Assembly (NCBI GenBank): GCA_028689665.1
Contig: JAQVCR010000008.1
Location: forward strand, 1-64,000
DNA from: Muribaculaceae bacterium
GTDB lineage: Bacteria; Bacteroidota; Bacteroidia; Bacteroidales; Muribaculaceae
Direction of reading: 5' to 3'
DNA length: 64,000 bases
Shown here: piece after piece, positions 47,355 to 55,024 of the stretch
How the letters are laid out: every line of letters starts with the position of its first letter
Numbering within the stretch: position 1 is the first letter of the stretch
Made by a program: the position numbers and the translations under genes
The notes under the pieces: generated by a model
Database searches by the model: none
Told to the model about the DNA's origin: nothing
The model's input: only the letters and a program-made list of their open reading frames with translations

Positions 47355-47960
47355 CTATTTTTTTGCTTCTACTTTGTTGTAGCGGGCATTTAGACCTTTG
47401 ATAATATCATCGGTTATATCATATTTTGAATCAATAAAGAATGTTGCTGCTTTATCTAGTATTGCATCATATCCTTTTTCTTTATTATATATTTTAATGA
47501 AATTTTCTACGCTGTCATTCAATTGAATGTTATTTTGCATCATTTCATTTTGAATCGAGCGTTGAAGGTTTCCTAAATAGTTCTCAGCATCTACTTGCAT
47601 TCTTTGCAATTTCTGTTGATCTGCATTGAAACTTGCTTCGCTTAAATATCCGTTTGTCTGATATTTGTTTTGCACTACGGCAGCAAATTTCTGTATTTCT
47701 CCTGCCTTTTGTCGTTGAGCAGCCTCATACTTATCCGAAGTACGCAACATTGCTTCATTTAAATCCTTTGCTAGATTGTAATTTCTGAGCAATGAATCTT
47801 TGTCGATGTAACGTATGTTCAGCATGGTTGTGCTATTCGATTTAGGTCCTGCTTCGCCAACTTTCTCTCCGTCTTTTCCTTGTGTACCGGCACATGAGGC
47901 AAATAATGCAACAAAAGTTACGAATAAAGCAAACTTTGTAGAGCTTGTAAAAATCTTCAT
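47355..47960 (-). CDS. OmpH/Skp family periplasmic chaperone (lipoprotein)
   Basis: A 201-residue protein with a lipoprotein signal (VALFASC, Cys23), then an OmpH/Skp coiled coil (about 50-185) with NIRYIDKDSLLRNYNLAKDL and long Gln/Lys/Glu-rich helices. Skp-like proteins carry unfolded outer membrane proteins across the periplasm. A lipid anchor is unusual for classical Skp but is seen in Bacteroidota versions. It has a long leader starting near 48125 that contains a small open frame. Confidence 0.88.
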   Translation of the reverse strand: MKIFTSSTKFALFVTFVALFASCAGTQGKDGEKVGEAGPKSNSTTMLNIRYIDKDSLLRNYNLAKDLNEAMLRTSDKYEAAQRQKAGEIQKFAAVVQNKYQTNGYLSEASFNADQQKLQRMQVDAENYLGNLQRSIQNEMMQNNIQLNDSVENFIKIYNKEKGYDAILDKAATFFIDSKYDITDDIIKGLNARYNKVEAKK

Positions 47961-47980
47961 TTTTATATCACTTGTTATTA

Positions 47981-48070
47981 TTAATTTATTTTATACTTCA
48001 GAATTTTTTCTTTCTCATCGCTGAAGATTTTTTTTAATTTAATATCTACATCATCGGGCTTATATACCAT
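47981..48070 (-). CDS. Possible 29-codon leader ORF upstream of the OmpH gene
   Basis: ATG 48070 opens a 29-codon frame rich in Lys, Asp and Glu (it starts MVYKPDDVDIKLKK) between the TATATTTG promoter at 48132-48139 and the OmpH gene. The composition looks protein-like, but the frame is short and could be chance. The remainder of 47961-48275 holds the divergent promoters and nothing else I can identify. Confidence 0.3.
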   Translation of the reverse strand: MVYKPDDVDIKLKKIFSDEKEKILKYKIN

Positions 48071-48131
48071 TTTACGTAAATAATCAACCTTAATTTATCT
48101 CCATTTCGATGTATTTGAATAAATTTGTCTG

Positions 48132-48139
48132 CAAATATA
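48132..48139 (-). promoter_or_regulatory. -7 promoter element of the OmpH transcript
   Basis: The minus strand reads TATATTTG, an exact TAnnTTTG match. A start near 48125 gives an unusually long leader of about 165 bases. Confidence 0.6.
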
Positions 48140-48275
48140 TGAAAACATTGTCGTTTTTCATTCTTAACTCTAATTTATTTTGTAACTTAGTGGTGATTTA
48201 TCGAGAGTTTTAACAAAATTTTATTGAACTCTCTTTTACTGACAAATTTTTTCAACATCTAACTCATAATTAATT

Positions 48276-49736
48276 ATGGATATTAAAGATTTAAAACCTG
48301 CACTTATCTGGAATATTTTCGACCAGATTACCAAAGTGCCTCGCCCTTCTAAAAAAGAGGGTAAAATTAGAGAATTTCTTATTGATTTTGCCAAGAAGAA
48401 TAACATCACGGCAAAAACTGACAATATAGGTAATGTGCTTATGACAAAGCCCGCCTCGGCTGGTTGCGAAAAAGCGCCTGTTATTATTCTTCAAGGACAC
48501 ATGGATATGGTGTGCGAAAAGAATAATGATGTGAAACACGACTTCGACAACGACCCTATTACTACTGTAGTTGAAGGTGAATGGGTAAGAGCTAATGGAA
48601 CTACACTCGGTGCTGATAATGGTATAGGTATGGCTGCCGCTTTAGCTGTTCTTGTCGACGACTCTCTCACTCACGGCCCAATTAAAGCCCTATTCACTGT
48701 CGATGAAGAGACCGGACTTACCGGTGCTGTCAATCTTGGCGAAGGAATGATCGACGGAGACATCTTGCTTAATCTAGACTCGGAAGACGAAGCCGAAATA
48801 TTTATTGGTTGCGCCGGCGGTATCGACACTACTGCCACCTTTAAATATAAGAAATCTATTTCTCCCGAAAATTTCCAATATTTTAAAGTCGATTTCACAG
48901 GTATGCACGGAGGGCACTCAGGAACCGACATCGACAAAGGACGCGCTAACGCCAATAAGCTTATGGCTCGCTTCTTGTGGGAAATAATGCAACGTGTCGA
49001 GATTACAATAGCTAAGATTCATGGAGGAAATCTTCGCAATGCTATTGCTCGCGAAGCCAGTGTTGTGGTAGGTATCCACACCGACCTAAAAGAAGACCTA
49101 AGAATACAGCTTAATAATCTTATTGCCTATCTTGAAGAGGAATATAAAGGTATTGAAAATCTAAAAATTACCCTTGAGTCGGTTAAAACCCCTGATTTCT
49201 GTATAGATTCCGACACTTCTATCGCACTCGTTCGCGCTCTTTATGGTTGCCCTCACGGTGTGATTTCTATGTGTGCCGACATTCCCGGACTTGTAGAGAC
49301 TTCTACTAACCTCGCTTCGGTTAAAATGATTGAAGATAATCAGATTCTTGTTACCACTTCTCAACGCAGCTCGGTTGAATCTCGCAAATACGACATTGCA
49401 AATCAAGTAGAAGCTGTGTTCCAACTTGCCGGCGCTAACGTTACTCACGGAGATGGCTACCCCGGATGGGCTCCTAATGTAAACTCAAAGATTCTTAAAA
49501 CTGCAATTAAAGCTTACGAAGATTTATACGACATTACCCCTGCCGCTAAAGCTCTTCACGCCGGTCTTGAATGTGGATATTTCTTGAAATGCTATCCTAA
49601 TCTCGATATGATTTCTTTCGGACCTACATTGCTCGATGTACACTCTCCTAAAGAAAGAATGCATATCCCCGCTGTCGATAAATTCTGGAACCACCTTGTT
49701 AAGATTTTAGCAATGGTAGCCAAAGAAACAAAATAA
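48276..49736 (+). CDS. pepD: Aminoacyl-histidine dipeptidase (M20 family)
   Basis: The 486-residue zinc peptidase cleaves dipeptides such as Xaa-His in the cytoplasm. The metal ligands are in IILQGHMDMVCEKN (His, Asp), GTTLGADNGIGMA (Asp), FTVDEETGLTGA (Glu-Glu) and LNLDSEDEAE; the C-terminal ligand is expected in the HAGLECGYF region. The insert domain (about 205-385) is the M20 lid. There is no signal peptide. A good terminator follows. Confidence 0.95.
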   Translation: MDIKDLKPALIWNIFDQITKVPRPSKKEGKIREFLIDFAKKNNITAKTDNIGNVLMTKPASAGCEKAPVIILQGHMDMVCEKNNDVKHDFDNDPITTVVEGEWVRANGTTLGADNGIGMAAALAVLVDDSLTHGPIKALFTVDEETGLTGAVNLGEGMIDGDILLNLDSEDEAEIFIGCAGGIDTTATFKYKKSISPENFQYFKVDFTGMHGGHSGTDIDKGRANANKLMARFLWEIMQRVEITIAKIHGGNLRNAIAREASVVVGIHTDLKEDLRIQLNNLIAYLEEEYKGIENLKITLESVKTPDFCIDSDTSIALVRALYGCPHGVISMCADIPGLVETSTNLASVKMIEDNQILVTTSQRSSVESRKYDIANQVEAVFQLAGANVTHGDGYPGWAPNVNSKILKTAIKAYEDLYDITPAAKALHAGLECGYFLKCYPNLDMISFGPTLLDVHSPKERMHIPAVDKFWNHLVKILAMVAKETK

Positions 49737-49749
49737 ATTAATTTAAGTT

Positions 49750-49793
49750 ATTGAGCCGACACATCAAAAAGTATCGGCTCAATACTATTTTTA
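49750..49793 (+). terminator. Terminator after pepD
   Basis: ATTGAGCCGA (49750-49759) and TCGGCTCAAT form a 10-base-pair stem, followed by ACTATTTTTATTT. It lies 13 bases after the pepD stop. Confidence 0.82.
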
Positions 49794-49802
49794 TTTATAT
49801 CT

Positions 49803-50534
49803 ATGAATACCTTTAAAACACCTTTCCTTTTTTTCATTTTCCCGTTTTTTTTCTCCAGTCTTGTAGTCGCACAAAATATCGACTCAATACCCGCTATTGT
49901 GCCTCTGGAAAAACAATATCAATACGACTTCATTGAACGTGATTCTCTCACCAGATACACGAAACTAACCGAGGAAGATTACGACAAGATTGCTCAAGAA
50001 TTAGATATTGAAATTGCCGCTATTAAAGCTGTAGTAAGCATTGAAGCAGGAAAATCACATAAAGGCTTTGCCGAACCGGGTGTTCCTATTATAAATTTTG
50101 ATAAAAATATCTTTGTCAAGTTCCTATCTAAAGCAGGAATATCTACGCAAAAATATAAAGGAAATATAGCTTTCTCAAGAGTAAATATTAAAAAGTATGG
50201 GTCGTATTCTAAAGCTCAATTTGCTCGCCTGAATGCTGCTAAAGAGATTAATGCCGACATCGCCAACATGGCGACATTTTGGGGTATGTTTCAAATAGGT
50301 GGATTCAATTGGAAAAAATGCGGAGCTTCGAGCATCGATGAGTTTGTGTTTCAAATGAGCTATTCCGAAGAAATGCAACTCGAATTGTTTGCTCGTTTTC
50401 TTATCAACTCCGACCTCGTGAAATATCTAAAAGCAAAAAACTGGAGAGCTTTTGCTCGTGCTTATAATGGACCTTCGTATGCATCAAAAGGCTACCATAA
50501 AAGCCTTGCATCGGCATATAACAAATATAAATAA
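49803..50534 (+). CDS. Secreted N-acetylmuramidase-type peptidoglycan hydrolase
   Basis: A 243-residue protein with a signal peptide (about 1-23, FFFSSLVVAQ). The C-terminal domain (about 55-240) matches the N-acetylmuramidase (DUF3380) family. The likely catalytic Glu is in IKAVVSIEAGKSHKGF, and FWGMFQIGGFNWKKCG, FARAYNGPSYA and the YHKSLASAYNKY end are typical. It should cut the glycan strand of peptidoglycan. It is a single gene convergent with the Crp/Fnr gene. Confidence 0.87.
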   Translation: MNTFKTPFLFFIFPFFFSSLVVAQNIDSIPAIVPLEKQYQYDFIERDSLTRYTKLTEEDYDKIAQELDIEIAAIKAVVSIEAGKSHKGFAEPGVPIINFDKNIFVKFLSKAGISTQKYKGNIAFSRVNIKKYGSYSKAQFARLNAAKEINADIANMATFWGMFQIGGFNWKKCGASSIDEFVFQMSYSEEMQLELFARFLINSDLVKYLKAKNWRAFARAYNGPSYASKGYHKSLASAYNKYK

Positions 50535-50535
50535 T

Positions 50536-50573
50536 AGCATATTCTCCATCGTTTAGACTCTTCTGAATATGCT
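50536..50573. terminator. Hairpin between convergent muramidase and Crp/Fnr genes
   Basis: AGCATATTC (50536-50544) is perfectly complementary to GAATATGCT (50565-50573) across a 20-base loop. Lying between convergent genes, it may end both transcripts, but neither side has a good T-run. Confidence 0.5.
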
Positions 50574-50581
50574 GTCTATTA

Positions 50582-51268
50582 TTAATCTTCAGGGGAATGT
50601 AGTATTTCAAACATCAGTTCCCTATCCTTTACTAATATTTCGGATTGTGTAAACTCTATTGTACCGGAGACCTTTAAAGAGGTCAACGTACTTATAAGCG
50701 ATGATCGTTGCACTCCTAGCAATGTGCATAAATCTTTTTGTACATAAGCGAGTTTTATCTCTTTTCCGCCTCGCTGTGTCAACGAAACTATAAAGAATGC
50801 TAGCCGTTCGGCTAACGAACCTGTCGATAAAGCTAAAATCCCTTGTACCGATTTCTGAGAATTACGAGATAATGTATTCAATAGATTGAATAAAAAGACT
50901 TTATCACTCTGCAATATCCTTATATAATCAGATTTCTCTATTTGTAATATTCCGCAATCGCTTGCTGAATAAGCAGTAAATGGATATATTGTATCTCGCC
51001 CAAATAAATAATCGGCTCCTATTACATTCGGAGAATAAAGCACCTCACTTAATGTTACACTTTTATTTATACTCGAGAACTCTAGTCGCACGCTTCCTGA
51101 TATGATAAAACGAATGTGCTGGCATAAATCGCCGGCTTCGGCTATCACTTCACCTTCTTTATATTTTAGAAAGTGGAAACGTGTCTTTTCGATTAATTCC
51201 GACACTTTATCTCTACTTACTCCTTGGAAAAGTGGTAAATCCATTATCACTTCATACATGCTATTCAT
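50582..51268 (-). CDS. Crp/Fnr family transcriptional regulator
   Basis: A 228-residue regulator with a cyclic-nucleotide-binding fold (about 15-120, DLCQHIRFIISGSVRLEF) and a C-terminal winged helix (about 150-220). The recognition helix region is VQKDLCTLLGVQRSSLISTL. The N-terminal Fnr iron-sulfur cysteines are absent, so it is not a classic oxygen sensor. The ligand is unknown. It has a promoter at 51300-51307. Confidence 0.92.
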   Translation of the reverse strand: MNSMYEVIMDLPLFQGVSRDKVSELIEKTRFHFLKYKEGEVIAEAGDLCQHIRFIISGSVRLEFSSINKSVTLSEVLYSPNVIGADYLFGRDTIYPFTAYSASDCGILQIEKSDYIRILQSDKVFLFNLLNTLSRNSQKSVQGILALSTGSLAERLAFFIVSLTQRGGKEIKLAYVQKDLCTLLGVQRSSLISTLTSLKVSGTIEFTQSEILVKDRELMFEILHSPED

Positions 51269-51299
51269 TTATGCTACTTTTTTTAAATTGTTATTTCAA

Positions 51300-51307
51300 C
51301 AAAGTTA
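51300..51307 (-). promoter_or_regulatory. -7 promoter element of the Crp/Fnr gene
   Basis: The minus strand reads TAACTTTG, an exact TAnnTTTG match, 32 bases upstream of the ATG. Confidence 0.6.
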
Positions 51308-51452
51308 ACTGTTTTATAAATATAAATCAATACATTAATTCAAAATATTTCACAAAATTAAGTTATAATAAAATCACAAGAAGAACCCGACAATACTCAT
51401 TAATTATATCCTACTATTATGTTTTTACTTATCACTTTTTATCCACCTTTGA

Positions 51453-52349
51453 TTATATTGCGCCTTTCTTTGCCTTGAAATATAATTGAGACGAATTTAT
51501 AATATTTTGCCACGCTACATAAGCCGCCGGGGCTACCGATATTATAGGATTTAAATAAGTCATGGCTACCCATATTGCTAATATAGTGTTCTTCTGCCCC
51601 AGACCTTGCGCTCCAGCTACGGCATCGCCTAACCTGAAACCGATTCTTCTGCCTACATAGAATTGTGTGCAACACACCACCAGAGATACTAAGGCCAGCC
51701 ATATCATTTCGCTAAATTCTTTTGTTGGTTGCTTAATTATGAAACTCACAGAATTACCCACAACGATAAATAGCGCAACAGCCCAAAGATAAAACGATAC
51801 CGATTGATGATCTACAATTATCTTATGAAAACGCGGTGAAGAATAGCGTATCATCATTGCTACAATTATTGGTAATATCAATAGCGGCACTACTTCGGAA
51901 CAAATCTTCTGAAAAGAATCAACAAACTCTATCTGACGATAATCGCTTATCAACGATAAGAAAAACGGTGAAAGCAATGCAAACGTAATATTACTAAGGA
52001 GAGAATATGTTGCCAGTCGAGGGACACTACCACCTAACATTCCGGTTATTACCGGTGCCGATGTCGCCGTTGAAATAAAAAAACACACAAATGCTCCCTG
52101 TGCCAGCATCTCACTTATTGGCAACAATAACAAATATGAAGCCCAGCATCCTATAATCTGAACTGCCAACAGTACCCAATGAAATCGTGTAACCCGAAAT
52201 TCTCGTGGAGTAATGCGCATATATGTTATAAGCAACATTACAAAAATAAGATAAGGCGTGAGAAACTTTACATATCCTATATAATTATGAAATAGCACAC
52301 CTCCTACCATCGAAATAGGCAGCATCCACGTTTTTAAAATCTTTCGCAT
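51453..52349 (-). CDS. Bile acid:sodium symporter family transporter
   Basis: A 298-residue inner membrane protein with nine or ten hydrophobic helices. The ATSAPVITGMLGGSVPRLA segment near 95-113 and the GAQGLGQKNTILAIWVAM segment near 245 correspond to the two sodium/substrate crossover motifs of the BASS/SBF family. It should import an organic anion with sodium; the substrate cannot be deduced. It has its own promoter at 52367-52374 and is the last core gene before the Rhs locus. Confidence 0.88.
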   Translation of the reverse strand: MRKILKTWMLPISMVGGVLFHNYIGYVKFLTPYLIFVMLLITYMRITPREFRVTRFHWVLLAVQIIGCWASYLLLLPISEMLAQGAFVCFFISTATSAPVITGMLGGSVPRLATYSLLSNITFALLSPFFLSLISDYRQIEFVDSFQKICSEVVPLLILPIIVAMMIRYSSPRFHKIIVDHQSVSFYLWAVALFIVVGNSVSFIIKQPTKEFSEMIWLALVSLVVCCTQFYVGRRIGFRLGDAVAGAQGLGQKNTILAIWVAMTYLNPIISVAPAAYVAWQNIINSSQLYFKAKKGAI

Positions 52350-52366
52350 AGCAAATATTTATGCCA

Positions 52367-52374
52367 CAAAAGTA
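52367..52374 (-). promoter_or_regulatory. -7 promoter element of the BASS transporter gene
   Basis: The minus strand reads TACTTTTG, an exact TAnnTTTG match, 17 bases upstream of the ATG. Confidence 0.6.
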
Positions 52375-52465
52375 CAATAAAATATTTGATTATTTTAGCT
52401 CTAGTTCCGGGAGTTTGACACTTGTTGTGAGTAATTATTTTTGTAACTAATTGAAAAAATTATTG

Positions 52466-53116
52466 TTAAATCCATTTTTTCAAATTTCGTTCACCGAGGT
52501 GAAGATGCTTGTCGCTCGTCGTGGAGACGAACCGTGAACTCGGCACGCCATAAGCCGAATAGTCGGTAGCCTGCACAAGCGTTCCATTCTCATCGACCAC
52601 AGCTCTCACACTCCCTTGATTGTCGTGGATATAATAGTTGTAAGTGCTTTTTGAATGCTCAAAATCTATATCAACATATCCACCTTCGATATATAGTCGG
52701 CTAGGGATAGTGTTTTGAAATACGAAATCACCCTTGTTGATATACATTGAGTTTTTATAACCTTTAGGTCGAGTACTTCCACTGCTGACAGTGGAAATTA
52801 TAGCCTCGCTCTCATTTCTCCCATAATATGTGCCGTCGCTACGGTAATAGTTGGTTAACGTGCTTCCATCGCTAAAGGTAAACTTTACGGGCTGATTGTA
52901 ATAATCGTATGTAATCGAGGTTATTCCTCTTGCCGGGTCGGAAGTGCGATTACCGTTGGCATCATAAGTCCATCCACTGCTGTAATCGCCTTTGTCGATA
53001 CTCGGAATGTCGGGATATTTTCGGGTTGCATAATCGCCAAACTTATCTTCAGCCGAGAGACCGAAGCAAATAGGAACGAGAAGAAATAAAATTGGTATGA
53101 ATTTTTGAATATGCAT
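52466..53116 (-). pseudogene. Toxin-less Rhs fragment fused to a foreign signal peptide
   Basis: This 216-codon frame starts with 33 residues absent from the full-length Rhs protein: a signal peptide (MHIQKFIPILFLLVPICFG) and a short tail. It then joins the Rhs core at YPDIPSIDKG. The Rhs sequence continues to DKHLHLG and breaks off in ERNLKKWI. The conserved Rhs end (LEWQPMKGIYGYYNNARF to the AGNP boundary) and any toxin tip are missing; base-level homology stops near 52494. It is 3 bases after the preceding candidate immunity gene and is the distal end of the array. It is most likely a recombination remnant, though it could make a short secreted protein. Confidence 0.75.
52494..52646. repeat. 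153-base Rhs-core repeat, copy in the toxin-less fragment
   Basis: Matches 54323-54475 with two base differences and is clearly diverged from the 580-base pair. The end coincides with the loss of the Rhs frame. Confidence 0.88.
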
Positions 53117-53119
53117 TGT

Positions 53120-53620
53120 TTATATTTTTGAGGGTTCAAATAATTTGGTAATAAAATCAATTAACTCTTGCGAAGTTTCATATCGTTCTCTTCCTATATC
53201 TGTAAAGAAATAACCTATCCAAATAATCTCTTTTTCACCACTCTTGTTGTATATGACAAGTTGAACTCTTATATCATTATTATCTTTGCCAATCCAAAAT
53301 AGAGACTTTCCATCTGGTGTTATATTAGAATTTAGAAGTAACTCATTTGTGTTTATCCGAAGATTTTTCTTAAACTTCAATAAATTTAAATATGTTATCA
53401 ATATTTTGGATGAATCTTCCTTGATAATTTGAGTCTGTTTTCCTTCTGCTTTCCAATGACTTTCGAAATATTCACGCCCAATTGTAACTGGAGTAAATAG
53501 ATCCCAAGTTATATATTTTACCAATATGCTGTCCACACTTGATTCTTTTATTTTACCATAGCACTCCGAATTCCCGAATGCTACAATTATTAACGTCAAT
53601 ATTAATAAGATTTTCTTCAT
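53120..53620 (-). CDS. Candidate immunity protein for the HESDH-type Rhs tip
   Basis: A 166-residue protein beginning MKKILLILTLIIVAFGNSE, a clear signal peptide. The frame stays open to 53656, but ATG 53620 avoids overlap with the upstream stop and places the signal peptide first. The mature part is mixed alpha/beta with Trp-rich GYFFTDIGRERYETSQ near the end. I recognize no family. It lies 13 bases after the Rhs fragment with the HESDH tip, the usual position for the matching immunity gene. An export signal means protection would act in the periplasm. Confidence 0.7.
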   Translation of the reverse strand: MKKILLILTLIIVAFGNSECYGKIKESSVDSILVKYITWDLFTPVTIGREYFESHWKAEGKQTQIIKEDSSKILITYLNLLKFKKNLRINTNELLLNSNITPDGKSLFWIGKDNNDIRVQLVIYNKSGEKEIIWIGYFFTDIGRERYETSQELIDFITKLFEPSKI

Positions 53621-53633
53621 TATTAATTGTCTT

Positions 53634-54515
53634 TTAGTTGGAAATTTCAACCCCACCAGTTATATCATCAAGATCTCTCGCTGTAGGTGAGGAAACATCT
53701 AAATAAGTACCAAAATGATTCTTACGGGTAGTTTCTCCCTCTTTTAGTTTACCTAATTTTTTAGCAACCTCTTGTTCGGATCCTGTAATTACTCGTTTTT
53801 CTTCTTTATTCCCATAAACAGAATCGGTTGTACCCTTATCTTTGGTTTGGATTTCTGTGGCATTTTCATTCTGATTGGCATGGTCTGATTCATGACTTAA
53901 GATTTCGGCAGGAGATAGTAAGTATGCATTTTCATCCGTTAAAATTCCCTTGGTAGGTGCCCACATAATAGTTCTAGTATTAGGGATAAACTTAGATTCT
54001 TTCCCTTCAACGATATGATAAGTAGTTTCCTGTGATTCTATGAGCTTGTCTATTTGTTCGCTACATCCATTTTCTTTAAGATATGTATAAGCAGTATTAT
54101 AATTATTTTTAAACTCATTTGTAGCTCCAGGAAAATCAACTTTCAACCCATCAGCATCTTTATAACGAATTGGATTTCCGGCGGCATAGTGATATGGTGT
54201 GAAAGGGTAATATTTTTCGGCTAGGGGGTCTTGTTGGTAGAATGTGCCGGCGAGGATTGCATCGCGGAAGCGGGCGTTGTTGTAATAGCCGTAAATACCT
54301 TTCATCGGTTGCCACTCAAGCCCGAGGTGAAGGTGCTTGTCGCTCGTCGTCGAGACGAACCGTGAACTCGGCACGCCATAAGCCGAATAGTCGGTAGCCT
54401 GCACAAGCGTTCCATTCTCATCGACCACAGCTCTCACACTCCCTTGATTGTCGTGGATATAATAGTTGTAAGTGTGGTTACTTTGTAGTAAACTTGTATC
54501 AATTAATATCTTCAT
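53634..54515 (-). CDS. Orphan Rhs C-terminal cassette with an HExxH metallopeptidase tip (M91-like)
   Basis: This 293-residue protein has 14 unrelated residues, then the last part of the Rhs core (TYNYYIHDNQGSVRAVV to YHYAAGNPIRYKDADGL), then a variable tip (about 124-293). The tip has a zincin motif, HESDH at 208-212 in SPAEILSHESDHANQ. A later RVITGSEQEVAKKLG and RKNHFGTYLDV resemble the Peptidase M91 group of Rhs tips and NleD-like effectors. There is no signal peptide. Its start overlaps the upstream immunity stop (ATGA). As it stands it is probably not exported; recombination into the full-length gene would deliver the tip (inference). Confidence 0.78.
   Translation of the reverse strand: MKILIDTSLLQSNHTYNYYIHDNQGSVRAVVDENGTLVQATDYSAYGVPSSRFVSTTSDKHLHLGLEWQPMKGIYGYYNNARFRDAILAGTFYQQDPLAEKYYPFTPYHYAAGNPIRYKDADGLKVDFPGATNEFKNNYNTAYTYLKENGCSEQIDKLIESQETTYHIVEGKESKFIPNTRTIMWAPTKGILTDENAYLLSPAEILSHESDHANQNENATEIQTKDKGTTDSVYGNKEEKRVITGSEQEVAKKLGKLKEGETTRKNHFGTYLDVSSPTARDLDDITGGVEISN
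54323..54475. repeat. 153-base Rhs-core repeat, copy in the HESDH cassette
   Basis: Matches 52494-52646 with two base differences. The two fragments share an Rhs allele distinct from the full-length gene: for example, GAACTCGGCACGCC here versus GAGCTCGGCACACC there. Confidence 0.88.
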
Positions 54516-55024
54516 TTCTTCATATTAAAATAAATTTGCAAATTACCTATTGTGGTTTCTATTGGATAATATTTTCTATCTCTGTAAGTTAATAAATTAT
54601 TTACTAAAATATCCCACCTTTCTTTACTTAATTGTGGATTGTCGTTATGAAACAATTTATTCACGAACTTTAATACTTTAATTTTATCTTTTTCCCAATC
54701 ATATAGACGATATTCATTACCTATCTTTAATAGAACAAAGTCCCAACCATCATTTATCCCATAATAAGATACATAATATGCTTCAAATTCTGAATTTATA
54801 TTTATAATAGGAACATAACTCATATCTTTTGAGCATAAATCTCTTAAATTGAAACGGTCAGTAAGTTTTATTGATGATGTAACATATTCAGAATGTTCAG
54901 GCTCATAAAACCTAAAGACAGAATCCAAAGAATTATATATCGATTCATTATCTGTATTTAAAGGTTTCCCTAAACAGCTAAGTATGGATGTTATTAACAA
55001 TAACAAAAATAATTTATTTTTCAT
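54512..55024 (-). CDS. Candidate immunity lipoprotein for the HEGTH-type Rhs tip
   Basis: A 170-residue protein with a lipoprotein signal (LLITSILSC, Cys17). The mature part has DMSYVPIININSEFEAYYVSYY and WDFVLLKIGNEYRLYDWEKD. No family is recognized. It overlaps the end of the HEGTH toxin cassette by about 11 bases and the start of the next cassette by 4. The tight packing and the lipid anchor fit a periplasm-facing immunity protein. Confidence 0.7.
   Translation of the reverse strand: MKNKLFLLLLITSILSCLGKPLNTDNESIYNSLDSVFRFYEPEHSEYVTSSIKLTDRFNLRDLCSKDMSYVPIININSEFEAYYVSYYGINDGWDFVLLKIGNEYRLYDWEKDKIKVLKFVNKLFHNDNPQLSKERWDILVNNLLTYRDRKYYPIETTIGNLQIYFNMKK

Noticed and set aside
47993-48042. 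Terminator-like hairpin on the plus strand followed by a T-run
   Set aside because: The stem is only six bases with a loop of more than 20, and no plus-strand gene ends nearby.
53634-54515. Rhs cassettes as sequencing frameshifts of one gene
   Set aside because: Each fragment has a different tip and is separated by a complete signal-peptide-bearing gene, so a single frameshifted gene cannot explain them.
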